Origin: Pseudomonas brassicacearum
Lineage (GTDB): Bacteria > Pseudomonadota > Gammaproteobacteria > Pseudomonadales > Pseudomonadaceae
Assembly (NCBI RefSeq): GCF_000585995.1
Contig: NZ_CP007410.1
Span: 3,127,430 to 3,191,429 of the forward strand
Direction of reading: 5' to 3'
Length of the DNA: 64,000 nt
Part shown: piece by piece, positions 1 to 8,691 of the stretch
Position numbering within the stretch: position 1 is the stretch's first letter
Layout: each line of letters opens with the position of its first letter
Notes under the pieces: generated by a model
Database searches by the model: none
Seen by the model: the letters and a program-made list of their open reading frames with translations, nothing else
Told to the model about the DNA's origin: nothing
Made by a program: the position numbers and the translations under genes

Positions 1-1
1 G

Positions 2-70
2 CAGGTCAGTTCCCATGCCGAGCTGGTGCATTTGGGGATTGATATGGGGGTGGTGCGGGTGGCGGGGTGA
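2..70 (+). CDS. C-terminal end of a LuxR/NarL-type response regulator (partial, cut by window edge)
   Basis: The frame starting at base 2 encodes 22 residues ending in a TGA. They include SSHAELVHLGI, which matches the last helix of LuxR-type HTH domains, where a GVSSRAELV-like segment follows the recognition helix. In P. putida KT2440 the response regulator PedR2 sits in this position, next to the pentapeptide-repeat gene and pedE, so this is probably its counterpart. Only the tail is visible, so the receiver domain and true family cannot be checked. The gene converges on the pentapeptide-repeat gene, with a REP pair between them. Confidence 0.65.
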   Translation, partial: QVSSHAELVHLGIDMGVVRVAG

Positions 71-88
71 AGGGAATGGCGATCCCCT

Positions 89-222
89 GTGGCGAGGGAG
101 CTTGCTCCCGCTGGGCGGCGAAGCAGCCCCTCCTTACCCGGCCAACTCAATCAAACTGTCCTACGGAGGTGCCTGGTTTTGGGGCTGCTGCGCAGCCCAG
201 CGGGAGCAAGCTCCCTCGCCAC
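89..222. repeat. REP pair (REPIN), GGGAGCTTGCTCCC family
   Basis: Two inverted copies of a TGTGGCGAGGGAGCTTGCTC-type palindrome flank about 80 bases. The outer ends are TGTGGCGAGG and CCTCGCCAC. It lies between the stop codons of two convergent genes, where it could act as a bidirectional transcription barrier or mRNA stabiliser. Confidence 0.9.
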
Positions 223-240
223 GGCGTTGTGTGGCAATCC

Positions 241-885
241 TTACTGATCCCAAGACATCGGGCACCCCGTGCAGCCTTCCATATTCGCATCCTGGAAGTT
301 CCCATAATGCTGACGTGAGCCGCTCAGGTTGGCCTGTTCCAGGTTGCTTTCGCCGAACTTGGCTTCTTGCAGGTTGGCGTCGCGCAGGTCGGCGCCCTTG
401 AGGTCGGCCTTGCTCAACCAGGCCATTTCCAGGTCGGCGGCCTGCAGGTTGGCATCGTGTAAGCGAGCCCCGGACAGGCGAGCGAACTGAAGGTACGCAG
501 CGCTCAGGTCGGCACGTTGGAACTGCGCACCCTGGGCGAACAGGCCCCAACCCTGGATCGCCTTGAGCGAGGCGCCCGTGAAGTCAGCCAGGCGCAGGTT
601 GCTTTGTTGCAGACTGGCACGGTTCAGGTTGGCGCCCTGCAACCGGGCTCGTTCCAGATTCGCCAGGTCCAGCCGCGCGTGCCGCAGGTCGGCATCGCGC
701 AGATCGGCACCGCTGAGGTTCATTTTGCGCAAATCCTGGTTGGCCAGCCGGGCCCCCCGCAGGTCGGCGCCGGGGCATTGGCTGGATTCGGCGATGATGC
801 AGCCGTTGATGGTCAGCGGTGTTTCGGTCTCGTCGGCGTTGGCATGGACGCCGATGAACAGAAGCAGCAGAGGCAGAAGTCTCAT
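241..885 (-). CDS. secreted pentapeptide-repeat protein of the ped locus
   Basis: The protein has 214 residues. Residues 1-17 form a short, very hydrophobic signal peptide ending in HANA. Residues about 38-200 are a nearly continuous run of A(D/N)LxxA pentapeptides, expected to fold as a right-handed quadrilateral beta-helix in the periplasm. A short non-repeat insert (QGWGLFAQG) interrupts the helix in the middle. There is a cysteine pair near the start and a CTGC motif close to the C terminus, which could form disulfides. I start at the ATG at 885, because upstream codons run into REP sequence. It lies downstream of pedE on the same strand, as in P. putida. Its function is unknown. Confidence 0.85.
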   Translation of the reverse strand: MRLLPLLLLFIGVHANADETETPLTINGCIIAESSQCPGADLRGARLANQDLRKMNLSGADLRDADLRHARLDLANLERARLQGANLNRASLQQSNLRLADFTGASLKAIQGWGLFAQGAQFQRADLSAAYLQFARLSGARLHDANLQAADLEMAWLSKADLKGADLRDANLQEAKFGESNLEQANLSGSRQHYGNFQDANMEGCTGCPMSWDQ

Positions 886-904
886 GACAGTAAACTCGGT
901 TGGC

Positions 905-990
905 TGTGGGAGCCTGCTCGCGATAGCGGTGGGACATTCAACATCACCGCTAACTGGTCCATCGCTTTCGCGAGCAAGCCCGCTCCCACA
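905..990. repeat. REP pair, GAGC(G/C)TGCTCGC family
   Basis: An inverted pair of TGTGGGAGC...GCTCGCGA palindromes separated by about 30 bases. It is the first of two tandem pairs between pedE and the pentapeptide-repeat gene. Confidence 0.85.
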
Positions 991-1034
991 TTTGATCTCG
1001 TTGGACACAGATGCTGTGCACGCCATACAACCCC

Positions 1035-1124
1035 TGTGGGAGCGGGCTTGCTCGCGAAGCCGTCGGCACATTCAACATCACTGCCAACTGAACCACCGCC
1101 ATCGCGAGCAGGCTCGTTCCCACA
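1035..1124. repeat. REP pair, GAGCGGGCTTGCTCGC family
   Basis: A second inverted REP pair directly after the first, ending five bases before the stop codon of pedE. Its position immediately 3' of pedE fits a role in transcript stabilisation. Confidence 0.85.
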
Positions 1125-1128
1125 AGGT

Positions 1129-3006
1129 TTATTGGCGGGCCACCTTGTTATCCCAACTCGGAATCTTGAACACCCAGAACGACCCGCCCTGGGCCACCGG
1201 CTTGGTCAGCTCAGCCATATCGCCGCCCCACAACGGCACGGCACCGCCATAGCCGACGGTCACGCCGATGTACTGCTCGCCGTCCTGCTCCCAAGTGATG
1301 GGCGGGGAGACGATGCCGCTGCCGGTCTGGAATTTCCACAGTTCCTGGCCGGTCTTGGCGTCGAAAGCCTTGAAGAAGCCGTCGCCGGTGCCGGTGAACA
1401 CCAGGTTGCCCTTGGTCGCCAGCACTCCGGCCCACAGCGGCAATGGCTCCTTGTGCTCCCAGACGACTTTGCCGGTGGTGGGGTTCATCGCCCGCAGGCT
1501 GCCGACGTGATCGTCGTACATGCGCTTGATGCGAAAGCCCATGCCCAGGTAGGCCGAGCCTTTCTTGTAGTTCACTTCCTCAGTCCAGTATTCCTCTTTC
1601 CACTGGTTGCCTGGGACGTAGAACAGCCCAGTGTCCTGGCTGTAGGCCATGGGGTTCCAGTTTTTGCCGCCGAGGAACGGCGGCGAGACTTCCACCGGTT
1701 TGCCCTTGGTTTCACCGGGCAGTGGCTTGGCCGGACGCTGGCCGGGGTTTTCAACCGGACGACCGGTCTTCAGGTCGATGTGGCTGGCCCAGGTGATGTT
1801 GTCGACGAAGGGAAAGGCGTTCTGCAGCTTGCCGTTGTTGCGGTCCACCACGTAGAAAAAACCATTGCGGTCAGCGTGGGCGGTGGCCTTGACCACTTTC
1901 CCGTCCTTGTCCTTGTAGTCGAACAGCACCAGCTCGTTGTTGCCGGAGAAATCCCAGGCGTCGTTGGGCGTGTGCTGGTAGAACCACTTCACTTCGCCCG
2001 TGCTCGGGTCGACGCCGACCTGGCCGGAGGTGTAGAGGCTGTCGTAGTCGTGGGGGTTGCCGTCCTTGGCCGTGCGGGCCCAGGTGTTCCACGGCCCGGG
2101 GTTGCCCGCGCCGACGATGATGGTGTTGGTCTCGGGATCGAAACTGGCGCTCTGCCAAGGCGCGCCGCCGCCGTGGCTCCAGGCCTCGACCTTGCCGGTT
2201 TCGGTGGTTTTGTCGTCGGGCCAGGACGGTGCCTTGACGTCGCCGGTCGGGGTGCTGTCCTTGCCGTTGAGGCGGCCCATGTGGCCTTCGACGAAGGGCC
2301 GCATCCAGACTTCTTCACCGGTGTCCGGGTCGCGGGCGAACAACTGCCCGACCACGCCGAACTCATCGCCGGAACTGCCGTGGATCAACAACACCTTGCC
2401 GCTGGTCTTGTCCTTGATCAGCACCGGAGCCCCAGTCATGGTGTAACCGCCGGCGTGGTCGCCGAACTTTTTGTTCCACACCACCTTGCCGGTGTTTTTA
2501 TCCAGGGCGACCACGCGCGCGTCCAGCGTGCCGAAGTAGATCTTGTCGCCATAAATGGCTGCGCCGCGATTGACCACGTCGCAGCACGGACGAATGTTGT
2601 CCGGCAGCCGGTGGTTGTAGGTCCACAGGCGCTTGCCGGTCTTGGCGTCAAGAGCGAACACCCGCGAATAGGAGCCGGTGACGTACACCACGCCGTCGCT
2701 GACGATGGCCTGGGATTCCTGGCCGCGCTGTTTTTCATCGCCGAACGAGTAGGACCAGGCCGGCGTGAGCTTGAACACGTTCTTGTCATTGACCTGGGCC
2801 AGCGGGCTCCAGCGCTGGGCATTGGTGCCCATGCCATATTGCAGCACGTCCTTGGTGCTCAGGTGGTCGTTGGCGATGTCTTCCCAGGTGACCCCTGGAG
2901 TTGTGGCGGCGTTGGCGAGTGGGCTCAACGACAGGCTGCCGGCCAATAGCAAAGCGTGCACGGCAACGGTCAAGGACGAGAGGGCAGGTTGCGTTTTTAT
3001 TGTCAT
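1129..3006 (-). CDS. pedE: PQQ-dependent alcohol dehydrogenase, calcium type (PedE/ExaA-like quinoprotein)
   Basis: The protein has 625 residues and an eight-bladed propeller quinoprotein fold. It would oxidise ethanol and other alcohols in the periplasm and pass electrons to cytochrome c550. The signal peptide covers residues 1-33 (ending ANA). The adjacent Cys141-Cys142 (RPCCDV) form the ring disulfide over PQQ. Glu215 and Asn302 are metal ligands and Asp352 (WDFSG) is the catalytic base. The residue two after the catalytic Asp is Ser354, not Asp, which marks the Ca2+ class. I chose the ATG at 3006 because the signal peptide starts there; the reading frame extends upstream without a plausible start. 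It is transcribed divergently from the cytochrome gene pedF. Confidence 0.95.
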   Translation of the reverse strand: MTIKTQPALSSLTVAVHALLLAGSLSLSPLANAATTPGVTWEDIANDHLSTKDVLQYGMGTNAQRWSPLAQVNDKNVFKLTPAWSYSFGDEKQRGQESQAIVSDGVVYVTGSYSRVFALDAKTGKRLWTYNHRLPDNIRPCCDVVNRGAAIYGDKIYFGTLDARVVALDKNTGKVVWNKKFGDHAGGYTMTGAPVLIKDKTSGKVLLIHGSSGDEFGVVGQLFARDPDTGEEVWMRPFVEGHMGRLNGKDSTPTGDVKAPSWPDDKTTETGKVEAWSHGGGAPWQSASFDPETNTIIVGAGNPGPWNTWARTAKDGNPHDYDSLYTSGQVGVDPSTGEVKWFYQHTPNDAWDFSGNNELVLFDYKDKDGKVVKATAHADRNGFFYVVDRNNGKLQNAFPFVDNITWASHIDLKTGRPVENPGQRPAKPLPGETKGKPVEVSPPFLGGKNWNPMAYSQDTGLFYVPGNQWKEEYWTEEVNYKKGSAYLGMGFRIKRMYDDHVGSLRAMNPTTGKVVWEHKEPLPLWAGVLATKGNLVFTGTGDGFFKAFDAKTGQELWKFQTGSGIVSPPITWEQDGEQYIGVTVGYGGAVPLWGGDMAELTKPVAQGGSFWVFKIPSWDNKVARQ

Positions 3007-3089
3007 GGTGCAGTTCCCAGTGAAGGTTTTGGCCTGACTAGGTTGGTTCGCGACGGTCCCGGCCGATACGGAAAAAGTCCCGCCCTTGC

Positions 3090-3104
3090 CGGGAAGACTT
3101 CCCG
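3090..3104. promoter_or_regulatory. palindrome CGGGAAGACTTCCCG upstream of pedE
   Basis: A perfect 7-bp inverted repeat around one central base in the pedE/pedF divergent region, centred 91 bp from the pedE start. The same CGGGAA-N3-TTCCCG core occurs upstream of pedH. It is a candidate binding site for the LuxR-type regulators of this locus; that assignment is inference. Confidence 0.5.
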
Positions 3105-3257
3105 AACCGCCTGTCTTTGCGACCCGCGTCGGATGACCCGCTACCAAGGGAGTAGAGCGCGGCCACCAAAGCAGCATTCGGCTGGGGCAGGGGGCTTCCT
3201 AAGATGACGGCACGGCTTCTTCACAGAGGTCTTGCGTGCAATCCAGAGGGCATAACA

Positions 3258-3719
3258 ATGACAACAAAACGCAACGCCATCATCGCTACCGCATTGCTGA
3301 TGGGGCTGACCGGCGCAGGCTCCGTATGGGCCCATGGCAACGTAGTGCCCCAGGCAGTGGAAACCAAGGGATTGACCCCGATCAAAGACACCGGAGTGGC
3401 CGTGGACGGCGACGGCTGGGCTACGGTAAACCCCTATCGCACTTCGTCCGAGCGTGATCGGGCCCTGGAAATCGGCTCATCGGCCTATAACCAGAACTGC
3501 GCCGCGTGCCATGGCCTGGAAGCCAAGTCCGGCGGCATTGCCCCAGACCTGCGGATGCTGGACGCCGCCGAAGCCGGGGACGAATGGTTCGTCGAACGCG
3601 TACGTCACGGTGCGGTGCGCGACGGCCGGGTCTACATGCCGAAAATGGCCGACTACCTGAGCCAGGAAGCCCTGTGGGCGGTGCGCACCTATCTCGACAG
3701 CGTGCACGTCGAGGAGTGA
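3258..3719 (+). CDS. pedF: periplasmic cytochrome c550, electron acceptor of the PQQ dehydrogenases (PedF/ExaB-like)
   Basis: The protein has 153 residues with a signal peptide over residues 1-25 (ending VWA). One haem-binding CAACH motif lies at Cys81-Cys84-His85, and a Met at 127 or 130 (MPKM) is the likely sixth haem ligand. Its size and layout match the dedicated cytochrome c that takes electrons from ethanol dehydrogenase. The ATG at 3258 is preceded by AGAGGG at 7 nt. It heads a run of four same-strand genes with tight spacing. The ribosome site GAGGAG of the next gene overlaps its stop codon, so co-translation is likely. Confidence 0.92.
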   Translation: MTTKRNAIIATALLMGLTGAGSVWAHGNVVPQAVETKGLTPIKDTGVAVDGDGWATVNPYRTSSERDRALEIGSSAYNQNCAACHGLEAKSGGIAPDLRMLDAAEAGDEWFVERVRHGAVRDGRVYMPKMADYLSQEALWAVRTYLDSVHVEE

Positions 3720-3724
3720 TCGCC

Positions 3725-4600
3725 ATGCGCCTGTTCGCATGGGTAATCTGCAGCCTGCTGCTGTTCAGTCAGGCGGTACAGGCGCAGGTGCGCAGCTACG
3801 ACGAGATGATCGCCGCCGGTGAGTTGAAGGTGGCGGTCTACAAGGATTTCGCACCTTACAGTTTTGAAGACAACGGCCAACCCAGAGGCGTGGACGTGGA
3901 GCTGGCCCAGGCGCTGGCCAAAGCGCTTGGCGTGCGCCTGCAATTGATCTGGGCGCCGCCGGGAGAAAAACTCGATGACGACCTGCGCGATTACATCTGG
4001 CGCAGCAGCCCGTTGCACGACCGGCAATTGGCCGACCTGATGATGCGCGTGCCCTATGACCACGACTACGTGCAAAGGCGCAACGACGTCGGCGAGTTGG
4101 CCAATGCCCAGGTGGTGATGTTCGGGCCTTATCAGCAGGAATGCTGGCAGGTGGCATACGACCGCCGTCGACTGGACTCGGTGGGCAGCGTCGCGGTGTT
4201 CCAACAGCACCCGATTGGCGTGGAAGTCGACAGCGTGCCGTCGTTCTACCTGACGTCGGTGTTCAACGGCATGCTCAGCGGCAAGACACGTCATTACCCC
4301 GGTGTCAGCCAGGCCTTCAGCGCCATGCAGGCCGGGGAGATTGATGCCGTCATGGCCATGCGCGGGGAAATCGACTGGCAGGTCCACGAGGCTGCCGATC
4401 CGCAACTGGCGCTGGCGGAAAATGCTTACCCGAACATGGGCAAGCAACGTTGGGAAATTGGCATGGCGGTGCATGAAAGCAACCGACAGCTGGCCTATGC
4501 GGTGGAAGAAGCGCTGGAAGGTTTGATCCGCGATGGCAGCGTCAAGAGCGTCTATGCCCATTACGGCCTGCGTTACGACGTGCCCGAGATGTATCAATAG
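3725..4600 (+). CDS. quinoprotein dehydrogenase-associated periplasmic substrate-binding-like protein
   Basis: The protein has 291 residues with a signal peptide over about 1-19 (ending AVQA). The rest is a type-2 periplasmic binding protein fold related to amino-acid ABC receptors (SYDEMIAAGELKVAVYKDFAPYSF is split here: it opens with KVAVYKDFAPYSF). Family knowledge: this type is found next to PQQ alcohol dehydrogenases (MoxJ/XoxJ-like) rather than ABC permeases, and a MxaJ/XoxJ-type role in maturing or activating the dehydrogenase is proposed. No permease or ATPase gene is near, which agrees with a non-transport role. It sits 5 nt after pedF. Confidence 0.85.
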   Translation: MRLFAWVICSLLLFSQAVQAQVRSYDEMIAAGELKVAVYKDFAPYSFEDNGQPRGVDVELAQALAKALGVRLQLIWAPPGEKLDDDLRDYIWRSSPLHDRQLADLMMRVPYDHDYVQRRNDVGELANAQVVMFGPYQQECWQVAYDRRRLDSVGSVAVFQQHPIGVEVDSVPSFYLTSVFNGMLSGKTRHYPGVSQAFSAMQAGEIDAVMAMRGEIDWQVHEAADPQLALAENAYPNMGKQRWEIGMAVHESNRQLAYAVEEALEGLIRDGSVKSVYAHYGLRYDVPEMYQ

Positions 4601-4610
4601 GAGCGCAGGG

Positions 4611-5369
4611 ATGAAATGGGTCGTGTGGTGCCTGCTGTGGTGCGGCCTGCCGTTGATCGCGTTGGCGGCGGCCGAACCGGGCAAGGATCCGGTGCCCTCG
4701 GTGATGTGGGCCTTCTATCACAAGCAACTGCTCGGCGACGCGCCGTTCGTGTTCGACGACCGGGTCCGATTGCTGGCGCCACCCTTTGCCGAAGATGCGC
4801 GCCAGGTGCCCCTGGAAATCGATGCCCGGGCTTTCACCGGTGACGTGGTCCGAGTGCTGGCCTGGGCCGAGTTGAACCCGTTGCCGAAAATCGTCGACTT
4901 CCAACCGGGAGAGCGGGTACTGCCCTGGTTGTCGATCCGGATTCGTATCGAACAAGCCACGCCACTGCGCGCCGCGGTACAGACCCGTGATGGTCTGTGG
5001 CACGTCGGCTCGACCCTGATCGACGCGGCCGGTGGCGGCTGCACTGCGCCCAGCGTGGTGCGCACCCAACCGGGGTGGGAAGAACACCTGGGCGAAGTGC
5101 TCGGAGCCCGTTATCCCCGCGGTGAAACCAGTCGCCTGCGCCTGCAGGTGACCCATCCGATGGATAACGGCCTGGTCAGCGGCATTCCTGAGTTCTTCCT
5201 CAACCAGGCCCAACTGCTGGACGCCGACGGCCAGGTGCTCGCGCGCCTTGAGCTGTTCCCGGCGGTCAGCGAAAACCCCAACCTGGGCTTCGACATCCAA
5301 GGCCCAGGAAAAACCCGCCTGGTGCTGCGCGACAACGGCGGCAACACGTTCGAGGCGGCGATCCCCTGA
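4611..5369 (+). CDS. quinoprotein dehydrogenase-associated SoxYZ-like carrier protein
   Basis: The protein has 252 residues with a signal peptide over about 1-20. A GGGCTAPS segment carries Cys144, equivalent to the carrier cysteine of SoxY but internal rather than C-terminal. The second half resembles SoxZ (THPMDNGL and a C-terminal Ig-like sandwich). The family is a fused SoxYZ-like protein found with PQQ dehydrogenases; its cargo is unknown. The start at 4611 follows AGGAGCGCAGGG, with 10 nt between it and the previous stop. It lies between the binding-protein gene and the zinc hydrolase gene, an order conserved in related ped loci. Confidence 0.85.
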   Translation: MKWVVWCLLWCGLPLIALAAAEPGKDPVPSVMWAFYHKQLLGDAPFVFDDRVRLLAPPFAEDARQVPLEIDARAFTGDVVRVLAWAELNPLPKIVDFQPGERVLPWLSIRIRIEQATPLRAAVQTRDGLWHVGSTLIDAAGGGCTAPSVVRTQPGWEEHLGEVLGARYPRGETSRLRLQVTHPMDNGLVSGIPEFFLNQAQLLDADGQVLARLELFPAVSENPNLGFDIQGPGKTRLVLRDNGGNTFEAAIP

Positions 5370-5386
5370 ACCACAAGGAGCGCGCC

Positions 5387-6322
5387 ATGCGCTGGTTGTT
5401 GCTGATTTTCTTGAGCCTGTGCGGGCCAGCCTGGGCCAATACCGACTATGCACTTAAGCCCCGGCAGATCGCCGAGGGCACCTGGCTGCTGGAAGGCAGC
5501 ACCGAGAACTTTGCCAAGGCCAACGGCGGCAATATCGTCAACACTGCTTTCATCGTCACCGATGCCGGTGTGGTGGTGATCGATACCGGCCCATCGAAGC
5601 GCTACGGCGAAGCCCTGCGCCAGGCCATCGCGGCGACCACGGATAAGCCGGTGGTCCAGGTGCTGCTGACCCATCATCATCCCGACCATGTGCTGGGCAA
5701 CCAGGCCTTCAGCGCCGTGCCCATCGGCGCGTTGGCCGGGACCACCGACCTGCTGCGTCAGCAAGGCGACGCTATGGCAGAGAACATGTACCGGCTGGTG
5801 GGCGATTGGATGCGCGGTACCGAGGTGGTGTTGCCAACCCAGGTACTGGAGCCCGGCGTGCTGAAGGTGGGCAATCACTCGTTGCGACTGCTGCAACTGG
5901 CCGGGCACACGGGGGCCGACCTGGCGATCCTCGACGAAACCACTGGCGTGCTGTTCGCCGGCGACCTGGTGTTCTACGAGCGCGCCTTGACCACCCCCAA
6001 CAGCCCGGGGCTGGATGTCTGGCTCAACGACCTCGATACCCTGCAAGCCTTGCCCTGGAAGCAGATCGTGCCCGGCCACGGCCCGGTGGCGACTGACGCC
6101 AAGCCCTTTGCGCAGATGCGCGATTACCTGGGCTGGCTCGACCAACTGATGCGCGACGGCGCGGTCCGCGGCGACGACATGGCCGAGATGATCCGCAGCC
6201 CTATCCCCGAACGCTTCGCCGGGATCAGCCTGAGCCGTTATGAACTGATTCGCAGTGTCAGCCATCTCTATCCGCGCTACGAGCGAGCGGGGATGAAGCG
6301 GGTGGATGCCCCAGCGCAATAG
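5387..6322 (+). CDS. quinoprotein relay-system zinc metallohydrolase (MBL fold)
   Basis: The protein has 311 residues with a signal peptide over about 1-18 (ending AWA). The metallo-beta-lactamase motif THHHPDH is present, followed by GHTGADL, LFAGDLVF and PGHGP, which supply the remaining zinc ligands. It is probably periplasmic. Such enzymes occur with SoxYZ-like carriers beside PQQ dehydrogenases, and by analogy with SoxH a thioester or conjugate hydrolase role is suggested; the substrate is unknown. It has a good ribosome site (AAGGAG, 7 nt before ATG). It ends the four-gene pedF run, and a REP pair follows. Confidence 0.88.
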   Translation: MRWLLLIFLSLCGPAWANTDYALKPRQIAEGTWLLEGSTENFAKANGGNIVNTAFIVTDAGVVVIDTGPSKRYGEALRQAIAATTDKPVVQVLLTHHHPDHVLGNQAFSAVPIGALAGTTDLLRQQGDAMAENMYRLVGDWMRGTEVVLPTQVLEPGVLKVGNHSLRLLQLAGHTGADLAILDETTGVLFAGDLVFYERALTTPNSPGLDVWLNDLDTLQALPWKQIVPGHGPVATDAKPFAQMRDYLGWLDQLMRDGAVRGDDMAEMIRSPIPERFAGISLSRYELIRSVSHLYPRYERAGMKRVDAPAQ

Positions 6323-6341
6323 TCCTGGCTGTATGAAGTCC

Positions 6342-6464
6342 TGTGGCGAGGGAGCTTGCTCCCGCTGGGGCGCGCAGCGGCCCTAAAAATCTGCAACAAC
6401 ACCGATAGTCAGGCGCGCGAAGGGGGCCGCTTCGCAGCCCAGCGGGAGCAAGCTCCCTCGCCAC
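6342..6464. repeat. REP pair (REPIN), GGGAGCTTGCTCCC family
   Basis: Inverted TGTGGCGAGGGAGCTTGCTC copies flank about 60 bases. It separates the pedF group from pedH, so pedH probably has its own promoter in 6465-6610. Confidence 0.9.
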
Positions 6465-6564
6465 GGGGCTGTGTGCAACGGCCTCACATGTACCAAGGAA
6501 CTAGAAAACTCAACACAGCGGGCAATTGTTGCCAGCGGCCCTGGGGCCAAGAATCTGCGACAGA

Positions 6565-6581
6565 CCGGGAAAATTTCCCGG
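6565..6581. promoter_or_regulatory. palindrome CCGGGAAAATTTCCCGG upstream of pedH
   Basis: A perfect 8-bp inverted repeat around one base, centred 38 bp before the pedH start. The inner CGGGAA-N3-TTCCCG core is the same as in the site upstream of pedE. It is a candidate operator for the lanthanide/alcohol-responsive regulators. The different distances to the two start codons would allow activation of one gene and repression of the other. Confidence 0.5.
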
Positions 6582-6610
6582 GTATAACAATAACCGCAGA
6601 GGTAGCCGTC

Positions 6611-8386
6611 ATGAGTCATCCCGCACGTCGCCAACCGTTCGCCGTGAGCCTGCTGCTCAGTGCCATGCTGCTGTCCGGTTCGGCCCTGGCCGCCGTGACC
6701 GATCAGGAAATTCTCCAGGACCCGAAGAACCCCGAGCAGATCGTGACCAATGGCCTGGGCGTCCAGGGCCAGCGCTATAGCCCGCTCGATACCCTCAACA
6801 CCGACAACGTCAAGGACCTGCGTCCGGTCTGGGCGTTTTCCTTCGGTGGCGAAAAGCAGCGCGGTCAGCAAGCCCAGCCGATGATCAAGGACGGGGTGAT
6901 GTACCTCACTGGCTCTTATTCGCGGGTGTTTGCCGTGGATGCGCGTACCGGCAAGAAACTGTGGCAGTACGATGCGCGCCTGCCCGATGACATCCGCCCT
7001 TGCTGCGACGTGATCAACCGTGGCGTAGCGTTGTACGGCGACCTGGTGTTCTTCGGCACCCTCGACGCCAAGTTGGTGGCCCTGAACAAGGACACCGGCA
7101 AAGTGGTGTGGAGCAAGAAGGTCGCCGACCACAAGGAAGGTTATTCCATCAGCGCCGCACCGCTGATCGTCAATGGCAAGCTGATCACGGGCGTGGCCGG
7201 TGGCGAATTCGGTGTGGTGGGGCAGATCAGCGCCTATGACCCGAAGAACGGCGAACTGCTGTGGACCCGCCCAACCGTGGAAGGCCATATGGGCTACGTC
7301 TACAAGGACGGCAAGGCCGTTGAAAATGGCATTTCCGGCGGCGAGGCTGGCAAGACCTGGCCGGGCGACCTCTGGAAAACCGGCGGTGCCGCCCCTTGGC
7401 TTGGCGGTTACTACGACCCGGAAACCAACCTGCTGCTGTTCGGCACCGGCAACCCGGCGCCGTGGAACTCCCACCTGCGCCCTGGCGACAACCTCTATTC
7501 CTCATCACGTCTGGCCTTGAACCCGGACGACGGCACCATCAAATGGCACTTCCAGAGCACGCCGCACGACGGCTGGGATTATGACGGCGTCAACGAGCTG
7601 ATCTCGTTCAACTACAAGGAAGGCGGCAAGGAGATCAAAGCGGCAGCGACCGCCGACCGTAACGGCTTCTTCTACGTGCTCGATCGCACCAACGGCAAGT
7701 TCATCCGTGGCTTCCCGTTTGTCGACAAAATCACCTGGGCCACAGGCCTGGACAAGGACGGCCGACCGATCTACAACGAGGCCAGCCGTCCGGGCGCGCC
7801 GGGCAGTGAAGCCAAGGGCAGCTCGGTGTTCGTCGCACCGGCGTTCCTCGGCGCGAAAAACTGGATGCCGATGGCCTACAACCAGGACACCGGGCTGTTC
7901 TACGTGCCGTCCAATGAATGGGGCATGGACATCTGGAACGAAGGCATCGCCTACAAGAAAGGCGCGGCGTTCCTCGGGGCCGGCTTCACCATCAAGCCGC
8001 TGAACGAGGATTACATCGGCGTGCTGCGGGCCATCGATCCGAAGACCGGCAAGGAAGTCTGGCGCCACAAGAACTACGCGCCACTGTGGGGTGGGGTGCT
8101 GACCACCAAGGGCAACCTGGTGTTCACCGGCACGCCTGAAGGTTTCCTGCAGGCCTTCAACGCCAAGACCGGGGAAAAAGTCTGGGAATTCCAGACCGGC
8201 TCCGGCGTGCTCGGTTCGCCTATCACCTGGGAAATGGACGGCGAGCAATACGTCTCCGTGGTCTCTGGCTGGGGCGGCGCCGTGCCGCTGTGGGGCGGCG
8301 AGGTGGCCAAGCGCGTGAAAGACTTCAACCAGGGCGGGATGCTCTGGACCTTCAAGTTGCCGAAAGCGCTGGTGGCCAAACGCTGA
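6611..8386 (+). CDS. pedH: PQQ-dependent alcohol dehydrogenase, lanthanide type (PedH-like quinoprotein)
   Basis: The protein has 591 residues with a signal peptide over 1-27 (ending ALA). Cys131-Cys132 (RPCCDV) form the PQQ ring disulfide. Glu199 and Asn281 are metal ligands and Asp323 is the catalytic base. The decisive feature is Asp325, two residues after the base (WDYDG): this extra carboxylate coordinates the rare-earth ion in XoxF and PedH enzymes and is absent from calcium enzymes. The expected reaction is periplasmic oxidation of alcohols and aldehydes when La, Ce, Pr or Nd is available. The ATG at 6611 is preceded by AGAGG. It is paralogous to the divergently placed pedE. Confidence 0.94.
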   Translation: MSHPARRQPFAVSLLLSAMLLSGSALAAVTDQEILQDPKNPEQIVTNGLGVQGQRYSPLDTLNTDNVKDLRPVWAFSFGGEKQRGQQAQPMIKDGVMYLTGSYSRVFAVDARTGKKLWQYDARLPDDIRPCCDVINRGVALYGDLVFFGTLDAKLVALNKDTGKVVWSKKVADHKEGYSISAAPLIVNGKLITGVAGGEFGVVGQISAYDPKNGELLWTRPTVEGHMGYVYKDGKAVENGISGGEAGKTWPGDLWKTGGAAPWLGGYYDPETNLLLFGTGNPAPWNSHLRPGDNLYSSSRLALNPDDGTIKWHFQSTPHDGWDYDGVNELISFNYKEGGKEIKAAATADRNGFFYVLDRTNGKFIRGFPFVDKITWATGLDKDGRPIYNEASRPGAPGSEAKGSSVFVAPAFLGAKNWMPMAYNQDTGLFYVPSNEWGMDIWNEGIAYKKGAAFLGAGFTIKPLNEDYIGVLRAIDPKTGKEVWRHKNYAPLWGGVLTTKGNLVFTGTPEGFLQAFNAKTGEKVWEFQTGSGVLGSPITWEMDGEQYVSVVSGWGGAVPLWGGEVAKRVKDFNQGGMLWTFKLPKALVAKR

Positions 8387-8400
8387 TATCTGCACTGAAG

Positions 8401-8527
8401 CGTGGCGAGGGAGCTTGCTCCCGCTCGGCTGCGAAGCAGTCGCCAACCCGGCGGGCCAGGTTTTTCGGCCATGAACCGAGGTAAGGGGAGCGCTTCGCAC
8501 TCCAGCGGGAGCAAGCTCCCTCGCCAC
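8401..8527. repeat. REP pair (REPIN), GGGAGCTTGCTCCC family
   Basis: Inverted GTGGCGAGGGAGCTTGCTCC copies 15 nt after the pedH stop codon. The first arm has CTCGG instead of CTGGG at its edge. Confidence 0.88.
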
Positions 8528-8589
8528 AAAGGTATCTGCGATGGGTTCAAGTTCGCGGATGCCTTGCTCTGAATCTACGACCAAATAAC

Positions 8590-8668
8590 GAGAGCCCCCC
8601 TGCCAACGACGCATTCGTCCGCCGCGCGGGGCTCTCTACCATCGGTCTATCGCCTGTCCCGCGACAGG
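8590..8668 (+). promoter_or_regulatory. structured leader upstream of pedI (two inverted repeats)
   Basis: GAGAGCCCC (8590-8598) pairs with GGGGCTCTC (8628-8636), and CCTGTC (8653-8658) pairs with GACAGG (8663-8668). Both precede the ribosome site of pedI (GCAGAGG, about 8680). Neither has a T-run, so they are not standard terminators. They could be regulator sites or an RNA leader. No known riboswitch is recognised. Confidence 0.35.
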
Positions 8669-8691
8669 CATCGACCAGGCAGAGGCCCATC

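Noticed and set aside
517..2949. 810-codon open frame on the plus strand
   Set aside because: It runs antisense through the pentapeptide-repeat gene and pedE. It has no domain, and its composition is that of a shadow frame in GC-rich DNA.
3725..4600. ABC transporter receptor for amino acids
   Set aside because: The fold is of that type, but there is no permease or ATPase gene and the setting is a PQQ dehydrogenase cluster, where this family has a different role.
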